Assembly (NCBI RefSeq): GCF_037023745.1
Contig: NZ_CP146101.1
Coordinates: forward strand, 7,624,501-7,688,500
Direction: 5' to 3'
DNA from: Streptomyces sp. SCSIO 30461
GTDB taxonomy: Bacteria > Actinomycetota > Actinomycetes > Streptomycetales > Streptomycetaceae
Length of the DNA: 64,000 nucleotides
Below, in pieces: positions 41,905 to 48,686 of the stretch. The position numbers were made by a program, and so were the translations under genes. Below the pieces are notes generated by a model. That model ran no database searches and had not been told where the DNA came from. It was given only the letters and a program-made list of their open reading frames with translations. Position 1 is the stretch's first letter. Each line of letters opens with the position of its first letter.

Positions 41905-43380
41905 ATGTCCGAGGACGACAAGACCCCGGCCCGCGAAGTCATCGCCGACTACGCACAGGAGCGGTTCCGCTACTTCCGCACCGCCGACGGCACCGTCTAC
42001 GCGCAGAAGAACGGCCACCCCGTCGCCCGCCCCATCCGCTCCCAGGGAACCTCCGGGAGCCACCGCCAGGAACTCATGGTCGGCCTGTTCAAAGACGGGG
42101 TCGGCGTGTTCAACGGCACCGCCCTCAAGGAGGCGCTGGACTTGATCGAAGCACTCGCACTCAACGAGACCACCCAGAACGTACACATCCGCGTCGCCCC
42201 CGGCTTCGACGGCGCGACCTGGCTGGACCTGGGCCGCAACGACGGCCAGTCGGTACGCATCCACCCCACCGGATGGGACATCCGCGTCCCCGACCCGCAG
42301 GAAGTGTGCTGGCGGCGCACCCAGCTCACCGGCGAACTGCCCCTGCCGGAGAAGAACACCGACGGCAAGGGCATCGACCTGCTGTTCCACCTGTGCAACT
42401 TCGTCAACGCCGAAACCGAATGCCTCGCGATGGCCTGGCTGGTCGGCTGCCTGGAACCCTCCGTACCCGTACCCGCCCCCTTCCTCACCGGACCACAGGG
42501 CGCGGGAAAGTCGACCGCCGGCCGGATGCTCATCCGCATCATCGAGGGCATGAGCAGCGACCTTCGCCGCGCCCCCAAGGACGAGGAAAACCTGATCGCG
42601 GCCGTCGCCGCGGGATGGGTCACCGCGCTGGACAACCTCTCCCACATGACCCCGGACCTGTCCGACGCCATGTGCTGCATCGTCACAGGCGCCGAGTCCG
42701 TCAAACGGGCCCTGTTCACCGACGGCGACGTCTTCCGCGCCCGCTACCGCCGCCCGCTCCTGCTGACCGGTATCGACGTGGGCGTCATCCGGCCCGACCT
42801 CGCCGAACGCCTCCTGCCCCTGCGCCTGGAACGGCCCAAGGTGCGGCGCACCGAAGCGGAGCTGTGGACGGAGTACGCGCAAGTCCTGCCCGTCGTACTC
42901 GGGTCGCTGCTGGACCTGACCGTCAAGGTCCGCGCCGCTTCGGCGGAGACGCCGACGGATCTACGCATGGCGGACTTCGCCCACCTGTGCGCGCAACTCG
43001 ACACCGCGATGGGTCTCGGGGCCCTGCCCGCCTACCGCGCCGGACTCGACGACCTCAACGACGACGTGATCGAGGGCGACCTCCTCGCGCAGACCGTGCT
43101 GCAGTACGCGGCCGACATGCAACCCGGGGAGCAACAACGGATGACCTCCGCCGAGTGGCTGCACCTCCTCACCCGGCTCTACAGCGGCGAGGACTGCCGC
43201 CCGCTCCCCAAGGGCTGGCCGACTACCGGAAAGGTCCTCTCCGACCGCCTCAAGCGCCTTCAACCCACCCTCGCCGCCCGCGGACTGAACGTCGACTGGG
43301 GACGCACCCGCGAGGCCCGCTACATCGAACTCACCGAACCCGCCCCGGCACCCGGCCCGCAACAGGGAGCCGCGTTCTGA
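41905..43380 (+). CDS. replication ATPase/helicase-like protein
   Basis: 491 residues. The central Walker A FLTGPQGAGKSTAGRML lies near 192-208, a Walker-B-like VTALDNLSHM near 240, and an arginine-rich sensor region (RARYRRPLLLTGIDVGVIRPDLAERLLPLRLERP) follows, the layout of SF3/AAA+ replication ATPases found beside prim-pol proteins in phages and AICEs. The N-terminal about 150 residues and the winged-helix-like C-terminus (WLHLLTRLYSGEDC...TGKVLSDRLKRLQPTLAARGL) may bind the origin. Likely unwinds the excised circle together with the prim-pol. A strong terminator and an iteron-like array follow. Confidence 0.85.
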   Translation: MSEDDKTPAREVIADYAQERFRYFRTADGTVYAQKNGHPVARPIRSQGTSGSHRQELMVGLFKDGVGVFNGTALKEALDLIEALALNETTQNVHIRVAPGFDGATWLDLGRNDGQSVRIHPTGWDIRVPDPQEVCWRRTQLTGELPLPEKNTDGKGIDLLFHLCNFVNAETECLAMAWLVGCLEPSVPVPAPFLTGPQGAGKSTAGRMLIRIIEGMSSDLRRAPKDEENLIAAVAAGWVTALDNLSHMTPDLSDAMCCIVTGAESVKRALFTDGDVFRARYRRPLLLTGIDVGVIRPDLAERLLPLRLERPKVRRTEAELWTEYAQVLPVVLGSLLDLTVKVRAASAETPTDLRMADFAHLCAQLDTAMGLGALPAYRAGLDDLNDDVIEGDLLAQTVLQYAADMQPGEQQRMTSAEWLHLLTRLYSGEDCRPLPKGWPTTGKVLSDRLKRLQPTLAARGLNVDWGRTREARYIELTEPAPAPGPQQGAAF

Positions 43381-43397
43381 CCGCAAGGTCACCGCAC

Positions 43398-43445
43398 AAC
43401 AGCAAGAGGAGCACCCGGGGGGCGACGCGTGCTCCTCTTGCTGTT
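43398..43445 (+). terminator. strong terminator after the replication operon
   Basis: Perfect 17-bp stem, AACAGCAAGAGGAGCAC at 43398-43414 and its complement at 43429-43445, loop of 14 bases, 18 bases after the stop. Confidence 0.85.
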
Positions 43446-43556
43446 CGGTGCGCAGCACCCTGCCGAAGAACGTGCCGCGTAGCGGCTCCTTCTTCACGCC
43501 TGAGCCGCGCACAACAACAGACACCACCCCCTCTCTTTTCCTAAGTAGAGGAAAGC

Positions 43557-43774
43557 TGCGTCACCTGCGTCACAGCCGACGGAAAACGGCCCCTGAACTG
43601 CCAGAACAGGCGTGACGCAGAACCCGGATGTCTGCGTCATCGTGCGTCACCTGCGTCACGCCCTCGTGTCACAGACGACGAAGCCGTGACGCACCGGTGA
43701 CGCACCCCACCCACCCCACGTCACGCAAACACACAGGTCAAAGGCCCAAATGACGCACGTGACGCCGTGACGCA
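43557..43774. other. candidate replication origin: TGCGTCAC iteron array
   Basis: At least eleven copies of the octamer TGCGTCAC or its complement (one mismatch allowed). Forward copies begin at 43557, 43566, 43633, 43643 and 43652; reversed copies at 43612, 43686, 43697, 43750, 43759 and 43767. Neighbours are 8-11 bases apart, about a helical turn. An A/T-richer stretch with TTTCCT/AGGAAA arms lies at the left edge (about 43536-43555). The stretch 43446-43841 contains no gene. Confidence 0.65.
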
Positions 43775-43841
43775 GAAATCCGAACCTCGGACACACGCGG
43801 ACTCCGGTAGGCCCTAGGAAGCCCTCACACAGGAGGACTTG

Positions 43842-44045
43842 ATGAGCACCGCCATTGCTGCCCCCGTCGACCGACTGCTGTACAAGCCGGAAGAGGCTGC
43901 CGAAGCTCTCGCCATCGGCCGCTCCACCGTCTACGAGCTGATGGCCGAAGGTGCCCTGCAGTACATCAAGTTGGGTCGCACACGCCGAATTCGACGTGCT
44001 GACCTCGAAGCCTACGTAGCGAACCTCAACCCTCTGCCCAACTGA
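43842..44045 (+). CDS. xis: excisionase (MerR/AlpA-type helix-turn-helix)
   Basis: 67 residues: LLYKPEEAAEALAIGRSTVYELMAEGALQYIKLGRTRRIRRADLEAYVANL is the typical excisionase helix-turn-helix with wing. It bends DNA at attL/attR and directs the integrase to excise. ATG 43842 has AGGAGG at 43831-43836. A terminator hairpin separates it from the integrase gene, though read-through is likely since int follows directly. Separate tuning of xis and int is a common AICE layout. Confidence 0.88.
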   Translation: MSTAIAAPVDRLLYKPEEAAEALAIGRSTVYELMAEGALQYIKLGRTRRIRRADLEAYVANLNPLPN

Positions 44046-44060
44046 CCCGAGCAGGCCCTG

Positions 44061-44091
44061 AGGCGCCCCGAGCATCCCGCTCGGGGCGCCT
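44061..44091 (+). terminator. hairpin between xis and int
   Basis: Perfect 12-bp stem AGGCGCCCCGAG (44061-44072) with its complement at 44080-44091, seven-base loop, followed by TTC. It would attenuate int expression from the xis promoter. Confidence 0.75.
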
Positions 44092-44108
44092 TTCGCATGG
44101 AGGAGCAC

Positions 44109-45518
44109 ATGAGTCCCCGCAAGCCCAACAACGAGTCATCCATCTACTTCGGCGCCGACGGCTGGTGGCACGGCCGCGTCACGATGGGCGTGAAGAACGA
44201 TGGCAGTCCCGACCGACGCCACCGTCGTGCCAAGTCCGAGCCCGAAATCAAGTGCAAGGTCAAGGAGTTGGAACGGCAGCGTGATGAAGGTCGCGCGACC
44301 AAGGCGGGCCGCGCGCCGACCGTCGCGAAGTGGATGGAGACCTACCTCACCGACGTCGCGAGCCTGAAGCTCAAGCCGCGCTCGCTCGATGACTACTGGT
44401 CGAAGACGCGCAACGACATCATCCCAGGCATCGGACAACACCGGATCGACAAGTTGCAGCCGGAGCATTTGGAGCGGATGTACCGCGCCATGCTGGACGC
44501 CGGCCACGCCCCCTCGCACGTCGTGAAGGTGCACCGCATCCTGTCCCGCGCGCTGAAGATTGCGCACCGCCGCCGTATGGTCAGTGAGAACGTCGCCACG
44601 CTCGTAGACCCGCCGAGCGTCGACGAGACCGAGGCGAACCCGTTCACCCAGGAAGAGGCCAAAGCCTTCCTCGAAGCCGCCGCGAAGCGCCCCACCTTCA
44701 TGCGCTGGATCGTCGGTGTCGGCATGGGTTTCCGACAGGGCGAGACGCTCGGTCTGCGCTGGCCGTACGTCGACCTGAAAGCGGAGCTGTTCCGCCCCGA
44801 GTGGCAACTACAGCGCCTCACGTGGCGGCACGGCTGCAACGCTCCGCACGCGTGCGGGGCACGTCTCCACCGCTTCGATCCGTGCCCGCCAAACTGCACC
44901 GCGCACAAGGGCTATAAGCGTGGCTGCCCGAAGCCTTGCGCCAAGAACTGCACACGGCATGCGAGCGCCTGCCCGGAGCGCAAAGGCGGCGGTCTCGCTT
45001 TCACCCGCCCCAAGACCAAGAAGAGCCGGAACGCTGTCCCGATCCCGCCCGTCTTCATCCCGCTTCTGGCCGACCACAAGGCCCGGCAGGAGGCGATGCG
45101 GACCGCGGCCGGAGTGCTGTGGGAGGAACACCAGGTCGTGTTCTCGCGGCCGGACGGGCGCCCGATCGACCCCCGGCAGGACTACGAGGAGTTCAAGGAG
45201 CTGCTCGCCGAAGCCGGTATTGACGACCGCCGCCTGTACGACGGAAGCCGCCACACAGCGGGGACGATCCTGAACGAACTGGGGGTCGACATGACCACCA
45301 TCATGGAGATTCTGCGGCACACCCAGATCAGCCAGACCCGCCGCTACGTGAAAGGGCGATCACACCTGTCGAAGGACGCGATGCGGCGGATGGGCGAGTT
45401 CTTCGCCCCCACTCCCCCGGGCCCCGCCCCGGATCCGGTTTCCGGCCCCACTGAGACCAGAACTGAGACCCCCAGCACCCGCGCGGCTCGCTCCCAACGC
45501 CGTCGCCGCATCCGCTGA
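44109..45518 (+). CDS. int: tyrosine site-specific integrase with cysteine-rich insertion
   Basis: 469 residues. Arm-binding and SAM-like core-binding domains at the N-terminus (VAKWMETYLTDVASLKLKPRSLDDYWSKTRNDIIPGIGQHRIDKL) precede the catalytic domain. Catalytic pattern: Arg in GMGFRQGETLGLRW, the box YDGSRHTAGTILNELGVD (Tyr in place of the first His, Arg kept), then His in ILRHTQISQTRRYV, whose Tyr is the nucleophile. Between the first Arg and the next box there is an insertion of about 60 residues with ten cysteines and many histidines (near 240-295), probably zinc-binding. ATG 44109 follows GGAGGAG; ATG 44097 overlaps that site. The gene ends 46 bases from the tRNA core site. Confidence 0.92.
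   Translation: MSPRKPNNESSIYFGADGWWHGRVTMGVKNDGSPDRRHRRAKSEPEIKCKVKELERQRDEGRATKAGRAPTVAKWMETYLTDVASLKLKPRSLDDYWSKTRNDIIPGIGQHRIDKLQPEHLERMYRAMLDAGHAPSHVVKVHRILSRALKIAHRRRMVSENVATLVDPPSVDETEANPFTQEEAKAFLEAAAKRPTFMRWIVGVGMGFRQGETLGLRWPYVDLKAELFRPEWQLQRLTWRHGCNAPHACGARLHRFDPCPPNCTAHKGYKRGCPKPCAKNCTRHASACPERKGGGLAFTRPKTKKSRNAVPIPPVFIPLLADHKARQEAMRTAAGVLWEEHQVVFSRPDGRPIDPRQDYEEFKELLAEAGIDDRRLYDGSRHTAGTILNELGVDMTTIMEILRHTQISQTRRYVKGRSHLSKDAMRRMGEFFAPTPPGPAPDPVSGPTETRTETPSTRAARSQRRRRIR
45452..45471 (+). promoter_or_regulatory. candidate integrase arm-type site, right end
   Basis: Two direct TGAGACC boxes 13 bases apart inside the 3' end of int, 94 bases from the core. It is the partner of the site at 30661-30680; the 20-mers differ at one base. 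Confidence 0.5.
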
Positions 45519-45523
45519 ACGAG

Positions 45524-45560
45524 AAAACCCCAGGTCAGAGCACGTTCTGACCTGGGGTTT
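45524..45560. terminator. terminator carried by the element next to tRNA-Thr
   Basis: Perfect 15-bp stem AAACCCCAGGTCAGA (45524-45538) and complement (45546-45560), loop of seven. It serves int on the plus strand and tRNA-Thr on the minus strand, and closely resembles the displaced chromosomal terminator at 30461-30495. Confidence 0.85.
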
Positions 45561-45562
45561 GG

Positions 45563-45639
45563 TGGAGCCGCCTTCGGGATTCGAACCCGAGACCTACGCA
45601 TTACGAGTGCGTTGCTCTGGCCATCTGAGCTAAGGCGGC
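45563..45639 (-). tRNA. tRNA-Thr (anticodon CGU)
   Basis: 77 nucleotides including encoded CCA. The acceptor stem GCCGCCU pairs with AGGCGGC, the D stem is GCUC/GAGC, the anticodon stem ACGCA/UGCGU encloses the loop CUCGUAA with anticodon CGU, and the T arm contains GGUUCGAAUCC. It reads the threonine codon ACG. Integration at its 3' end leaves the gene whole. Confidence 0.97.
45565..45608. repeat. attachment site, tRNA-proximal copy
   Basis: 44-bp core identical to 30500-30543, covering the tRNA from the anticodon loop to the 3' end. Confidence 0.95.
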
Positions 45640-45737
45640 AAGCTGCCGACAGGCCTGTCCCGTGTGGAGCAGACTGGCATCAGCAGCGGCGCTAAGTCTA
45701 CAGGGTTAATCAGAGTGCCCCTGACCAGAGCCCGTGG

Positions 45738-47297
45738 TCACCGGCAGCGCTTGTTCGCAGGAGGCGGGGTTCCCTCCAGGAGGTAGGTGTTGACGGCGGT
45801 GTCGACGCAGTCGCTGCCACGGCCGTAGGCGGTGTGGCCGTCGCCGTCATAGGTGAGGAGCTTTCCGGAGGAGAGCTGGCTCGCGAGGGCCTTGGCCCAT
45901 TTGTAGGGGGTGGCGGGGTCCCGGGTGGTGCCGACGACCAGGATGGGGGCGGCACCCTCGGCGTCGATGGGGTGGGGGCTGCCGCTGGCCTGGATGGGCC
46001 AGTAGGCGCAGTTCAGGGATGCCCAGGCGAAGCCCTCGCCGAAGACCGGGGAGGCGGTCTCGAAGTCGGCGACCGCTGCCGAGACGTCGGACGGTGAAGC
46101 GAACGCGGGTGGCGAGTCGAGGCAGTTCACGGCGGCGTTGGCATACATCAGGTTGGCGTAGCTGCCGTCGGGATCGCGTTCGTAGTAGGAGTCGGCCAGG
46201 GCCAGCAGGCCCGCCCCGTCGCCGTTGGTCGCCTGACGGAGGGCGGCGCGGAGCTGGGGCCAGGCGGCTTCGTCGTACATGGCGGCGATCACGCCGGTGG
46301 TGGCCAGGGACTCCGTGAGTTGGCGGCTGTCGCCGGTCGGCAGCGGCTTGGCGTCGACCTTGGTGAAGAAGGCCTTGAGGTTGGCTGCGGCGCCCTTGGC
46401 GGATGTGGTGCCGAGGGGACAGTCGGAGTGCTGCACGCAGTCCGCGGCAAAGGACTGGAAGGCGGTCTCGAAGCCCGCGGTCTGGTCGCGGTTCAGCTCG
46501 CGGGCGGAGAGCGAGGGATCCATCGCTCCGTCCAGGACGAGCCGGCCGACCCGCTTCGGGAAGAGCTCGGCGTAGGTGGCACCGAGAAACGTGCCGTATG
46601 AGGCGCCGACATAGGACAGCTGCTCGTCGCCGAGCACGGCGCGCAGCATGTCCATGTCACGTGCCGTCTCGACGGTGGAGACATGCGGCAGGACTGCCGC
46701 GCTCTTCTTCTGGCAGCCGGCCGCGAAGCTCTCGTACTGAGTGCGCAGGGTGGTGATCTCGGTCTGGTCGTCAGGGGTCTGGTCGGTCTGTGTGTAGGCG
46801 TCCATCTGCTTGTCGTCGAGGCACTCGACAGGTGCGCTGCGGCCGACACCGCGCGGGTCGATGGCCACGATGTCGTAGCGGGCGCGCACCGGTGCCGGGT
46901 AGCCGATGCCGGCGTACCCCTGGAGGTAGTCGACAGCCGATCCGCCTGGCCCACCCGGGTTGACCAGCAGCGATCCGATCCGCTTACCCGGCCCTGTGGC
47001 CTTCACCCGGGCCACGGCGAGCTTGACGGACTGCCCGTCCGGGTCGGCGTAGTCCAGTGGGGCCTTCAGCGTGGCGCACTCAAAACGCGGGACACCGCAC
47101 TCCCGCCAGCCGAGCCGCTGCCCGTAGTACGGCTCAAGATCGGCTGCCGGGGCCGCCGCCGGACTCCCGGACGTCTCGGATGTCCCTGCGGGGAGGACGC
47201 TGCCACTGCAGCCCGAGAGCAGCATCCCTACCGCCGCGGCGCAAGCGAGGAAGGGGATGCGGGGGGTGCGGAAGCGGGCGCGCTGCCTGATGTCCAT
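45738..47297 (-). CDS. secreted alpha/beta hydrolase (TAP-like tripeptidyl aminopeptidase family, lipoprotein)
   Basis: 519 residues of the S33-type alpha/beta hydrolases with TAP-like C-terminal domain. The signal peptide has a lipobox (LLSGC, cysteine about residue 30). Catalytic triad: Ser in YVGASYGTFLGATYAE, Asp in VGTTRDPATPYKWA, His in DGDGHTAYGRGSDCVDTAV; the oxyanion region is LLVNPGGPGGSAVDYL. Cysteines in PRFECATL and later suggest disulfides. Relatives remove N-terminal tripeptides from secreted proteins. ATG 47297. It is the last of a minus-strand series downstream of holB but with its own 66-base gap. Confidence 0.88.
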   Translation of the reverse strand: MDIRQRARFRTPRIPFLACAAAVGMLLSGCSGSVLPAGTSETSGSPAAAPAADLEPYYGQRLGWRECGVPRFECATLKAPLDYADPDGQSVKLAVARVKATGPGKRIGSLLVNPGGPGGSAVDYLQGYAGIGYPAPVRARYDIVAIDPRGVGRSAPVECLDDKQMDAYTQTDQTPDDQTEITTLRTQYESFAAGCQKKSAAVLPHVSTVETARDMDMLRAVLGDEQLSYVGASYGTFLGATYAELFPKRVGRLVLDGAMDPSLSARELNRDQTAGFETAFQSFAADCVQHSDCPLGTTSAKGAAANLKAFFTKVDAKPLPTGDSRQLTESLATTGVIAAMYDEAAWPQLRAALRQATNGDGAGLLALADSYYERDPDGSYANLMYANAAVNCLDSPPAFASPSDVSAAVADFETASPVFGEGFAWASLNCAYWPIQASGSPHPIDAEGAAPILVVGTTRDPATPYKWAKALASQLSSGKLLTYDGDGHTAYGRGSDCVDTAVNTYLLEGTPPPANKRCR

Positions 47298-47363
47298 CCT
47301 GGGAGCCTAGCCGCCGATCGAGGGTTAGTACCTGTTCACGCCCGTTTGGGTGATTGTGGCGCC

Positions 47364-48569
47364 TCAACCAGCGCGGAGGGCCACCGTCATCGCCTCGAGG
47401 GCCAGGAGCGGCGCCACATTCGCGTCGAGTGCCTCACGGCAGGCGAGGACCGCCTCTATACGGCGCAGGGTCCGCTCCGGACTTGAGCTCTGTGCGACCA
47501 GGTCAAGCGAGTCCCGCACGTCGTCGTTCGCGAGCGCGAGCCCGGAGCCGAGTTGGATTGCGAGCACATCGCGGTAGAAGCCGGTCAGATCGGTGAGCGC
47601 GAGATCGAGGCTGTCGCGCTGGGTACGCGTCCTGCGGCGCTTCTGCCGGTCCTCGAGCTCCTTCATCGCACCTGCCGTGCCGCGCGGCATACGTCCGCCC
47701 GCAGCGGCGCCCAGTGCCACCTTGAGGTCTTCGGCCTCCTTGGTGTCGACCTCCTCGGCGAGCTGCTTGGCGTCCTCGGCCGCCGAGTCCACCAGTTCCT
47801 GGGCGGCCTTGAGACAGCCACCGATGTCCTCGACGCGCAGCGGCACCTTGAGGACACCGGCCCGGCGTGCACGGGCACGCTCGTCCGTGGCGAGTCGGCG
47901 CGCCCGGTCGATGTGCCCCTGGGTGGCTCGGGCGGCGGCGGCGGCCGCCTCGGGCTCGATGCCGTCCCGTCGCATCAGGACGTCCGCCACGGCCGCGACG
48001 GACGGGGTGCGCAGCGTGAGATGGCGGCAGCGGGAGCGGATCGTGGGCAGCACGTCCTCCACAGACGGTGCGCACAGCAGCCACACCGTGCGGGGAGCCG
48101 GCTCCTCGACGGCCTTCAGCAGCACGTTGCCCGCGCCTTCGGTGAGACGGTCGGCGTCCTCCAGCACGATGACCTGCCAGCGGCCGACCGCGGGCGACAG
48201 CTGGGCGCGGCGCACCAGATCCCTGGTCTCCTTCACACCGATGGAGAGCAGATCGGTGCGGACCACCTCCACGTCCGCATGCGTGCCGACCAGGCTGGTG
48301 TGGCAGCCGTCGCAGAACCCGCAGCCGGGCGCCCCGCCAAGCGCACGGTCCGGACTGGTGCACTGGAGCGCCGCGGCGAAGGCACGTGCGGCGGTGTCAC
48401 GGCCCGAGCCCGGCGGGCCCGTGAACAGCCAGGCATGGGTCATCTTGGATGCCTCGGGCGGGTCTTCACCCGCCGCGTGCGCCGTGACGGCGACGTCGGC
48501 ATCCCTGGCCGCCGCCGCCAACTGCTCCTGGACGCGCTCCTGGCCGACCAGGTCGTCCCATACGGTCAT
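47364..48569 (-). CDS. holB: DNA polymerase III subunit delta'
   Basis: 401 residues of the clamp-loader AAA+ family. It begins MTVWDDLVGQERVQEQLAAAARDA, has a modified P-loop FTGPPGSGRDTAARAFAAALQC (Arg in place of Lys, as expected for the non-hydrolysing delta' subunit), the zinc-type CGFCDGCHT cluster, the sensor-1 region VIVLEDADRLTEGAGNVLLKAVEEPAPRT, and the SRC arginine-finger motif in TIRSRCRHLTLR. Loads the beta clamp during replication. ATG 48569. It lies directly downstream of the thymidylate kinase gene, a conserved pairing in bacteria. Confidence 0.93.
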   Translation of the reverse strand: MTVWDDLVGQERVQEQLAAAARDADVAVTAHAAGEDPPEASKMTHAWLFTGPPGSGRDTAARAFAAALQCTSPDRALGGAPGCGFCDGCHTSLVGTHADVEVVRTDLLSIGVKETRDLVRRAQLSPAVGRWQVIVLEDADRLTEGAGNVLLKAVEEPAPRTVWLLCAPSVEDVLPTIRSRCRHLTLRTPSVAAVADVLMRRDGIEPEAAAAAARATQGHIDRARRLATDERARARRAGVLKVPLRVEDIGGCLKAAQELVDSAAEDAKQLAEEVDTKEAEDLKVALGAAAGGRMPRGTAGAMKELEDRQKRRRTRTQRDSLDLALTDLTGFYRDVLAIQLGSGLALANDDVRDSLDLVAQSSSPERTLRRIEAVLACREALDANVAPLLALEAMTVALRAG

Positions 48570-48686
48570 GCGGCCGTCACCGCCTTTCCGGGCGCTTCCC
48601 GTGCTTGCTTGGGTTCCCATTGTGGGGCGTGGGTCGGACAGCCACGCAGGCCTGTGGACAACTCCCGCAGCAGGCGGGAGCAGCCG

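Larger units (their letters stand above)
30500..45608. mobile_element. AICE integrated in tRNA-Thr(CGU)
   Basis: A 15.1-kb actinomycete integrative and conjugative element: perfect 44-bp direct repeats, integrase and excisionase genes next to the intact tRNA, a prim-pol plus ATPase replication module, an FtsK/TraB translocase with Spd-type genes, and a GntR repressor with operators. It has the full set for excision, replication as a circle and conjugal transfer of double-stranded DNA. No gene in it looks broken. The left 2.5 kb on the minus strand (HTH-SUMF1 and aminotransferase) is cargo of unknown purpose. Confidence 0.93.
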
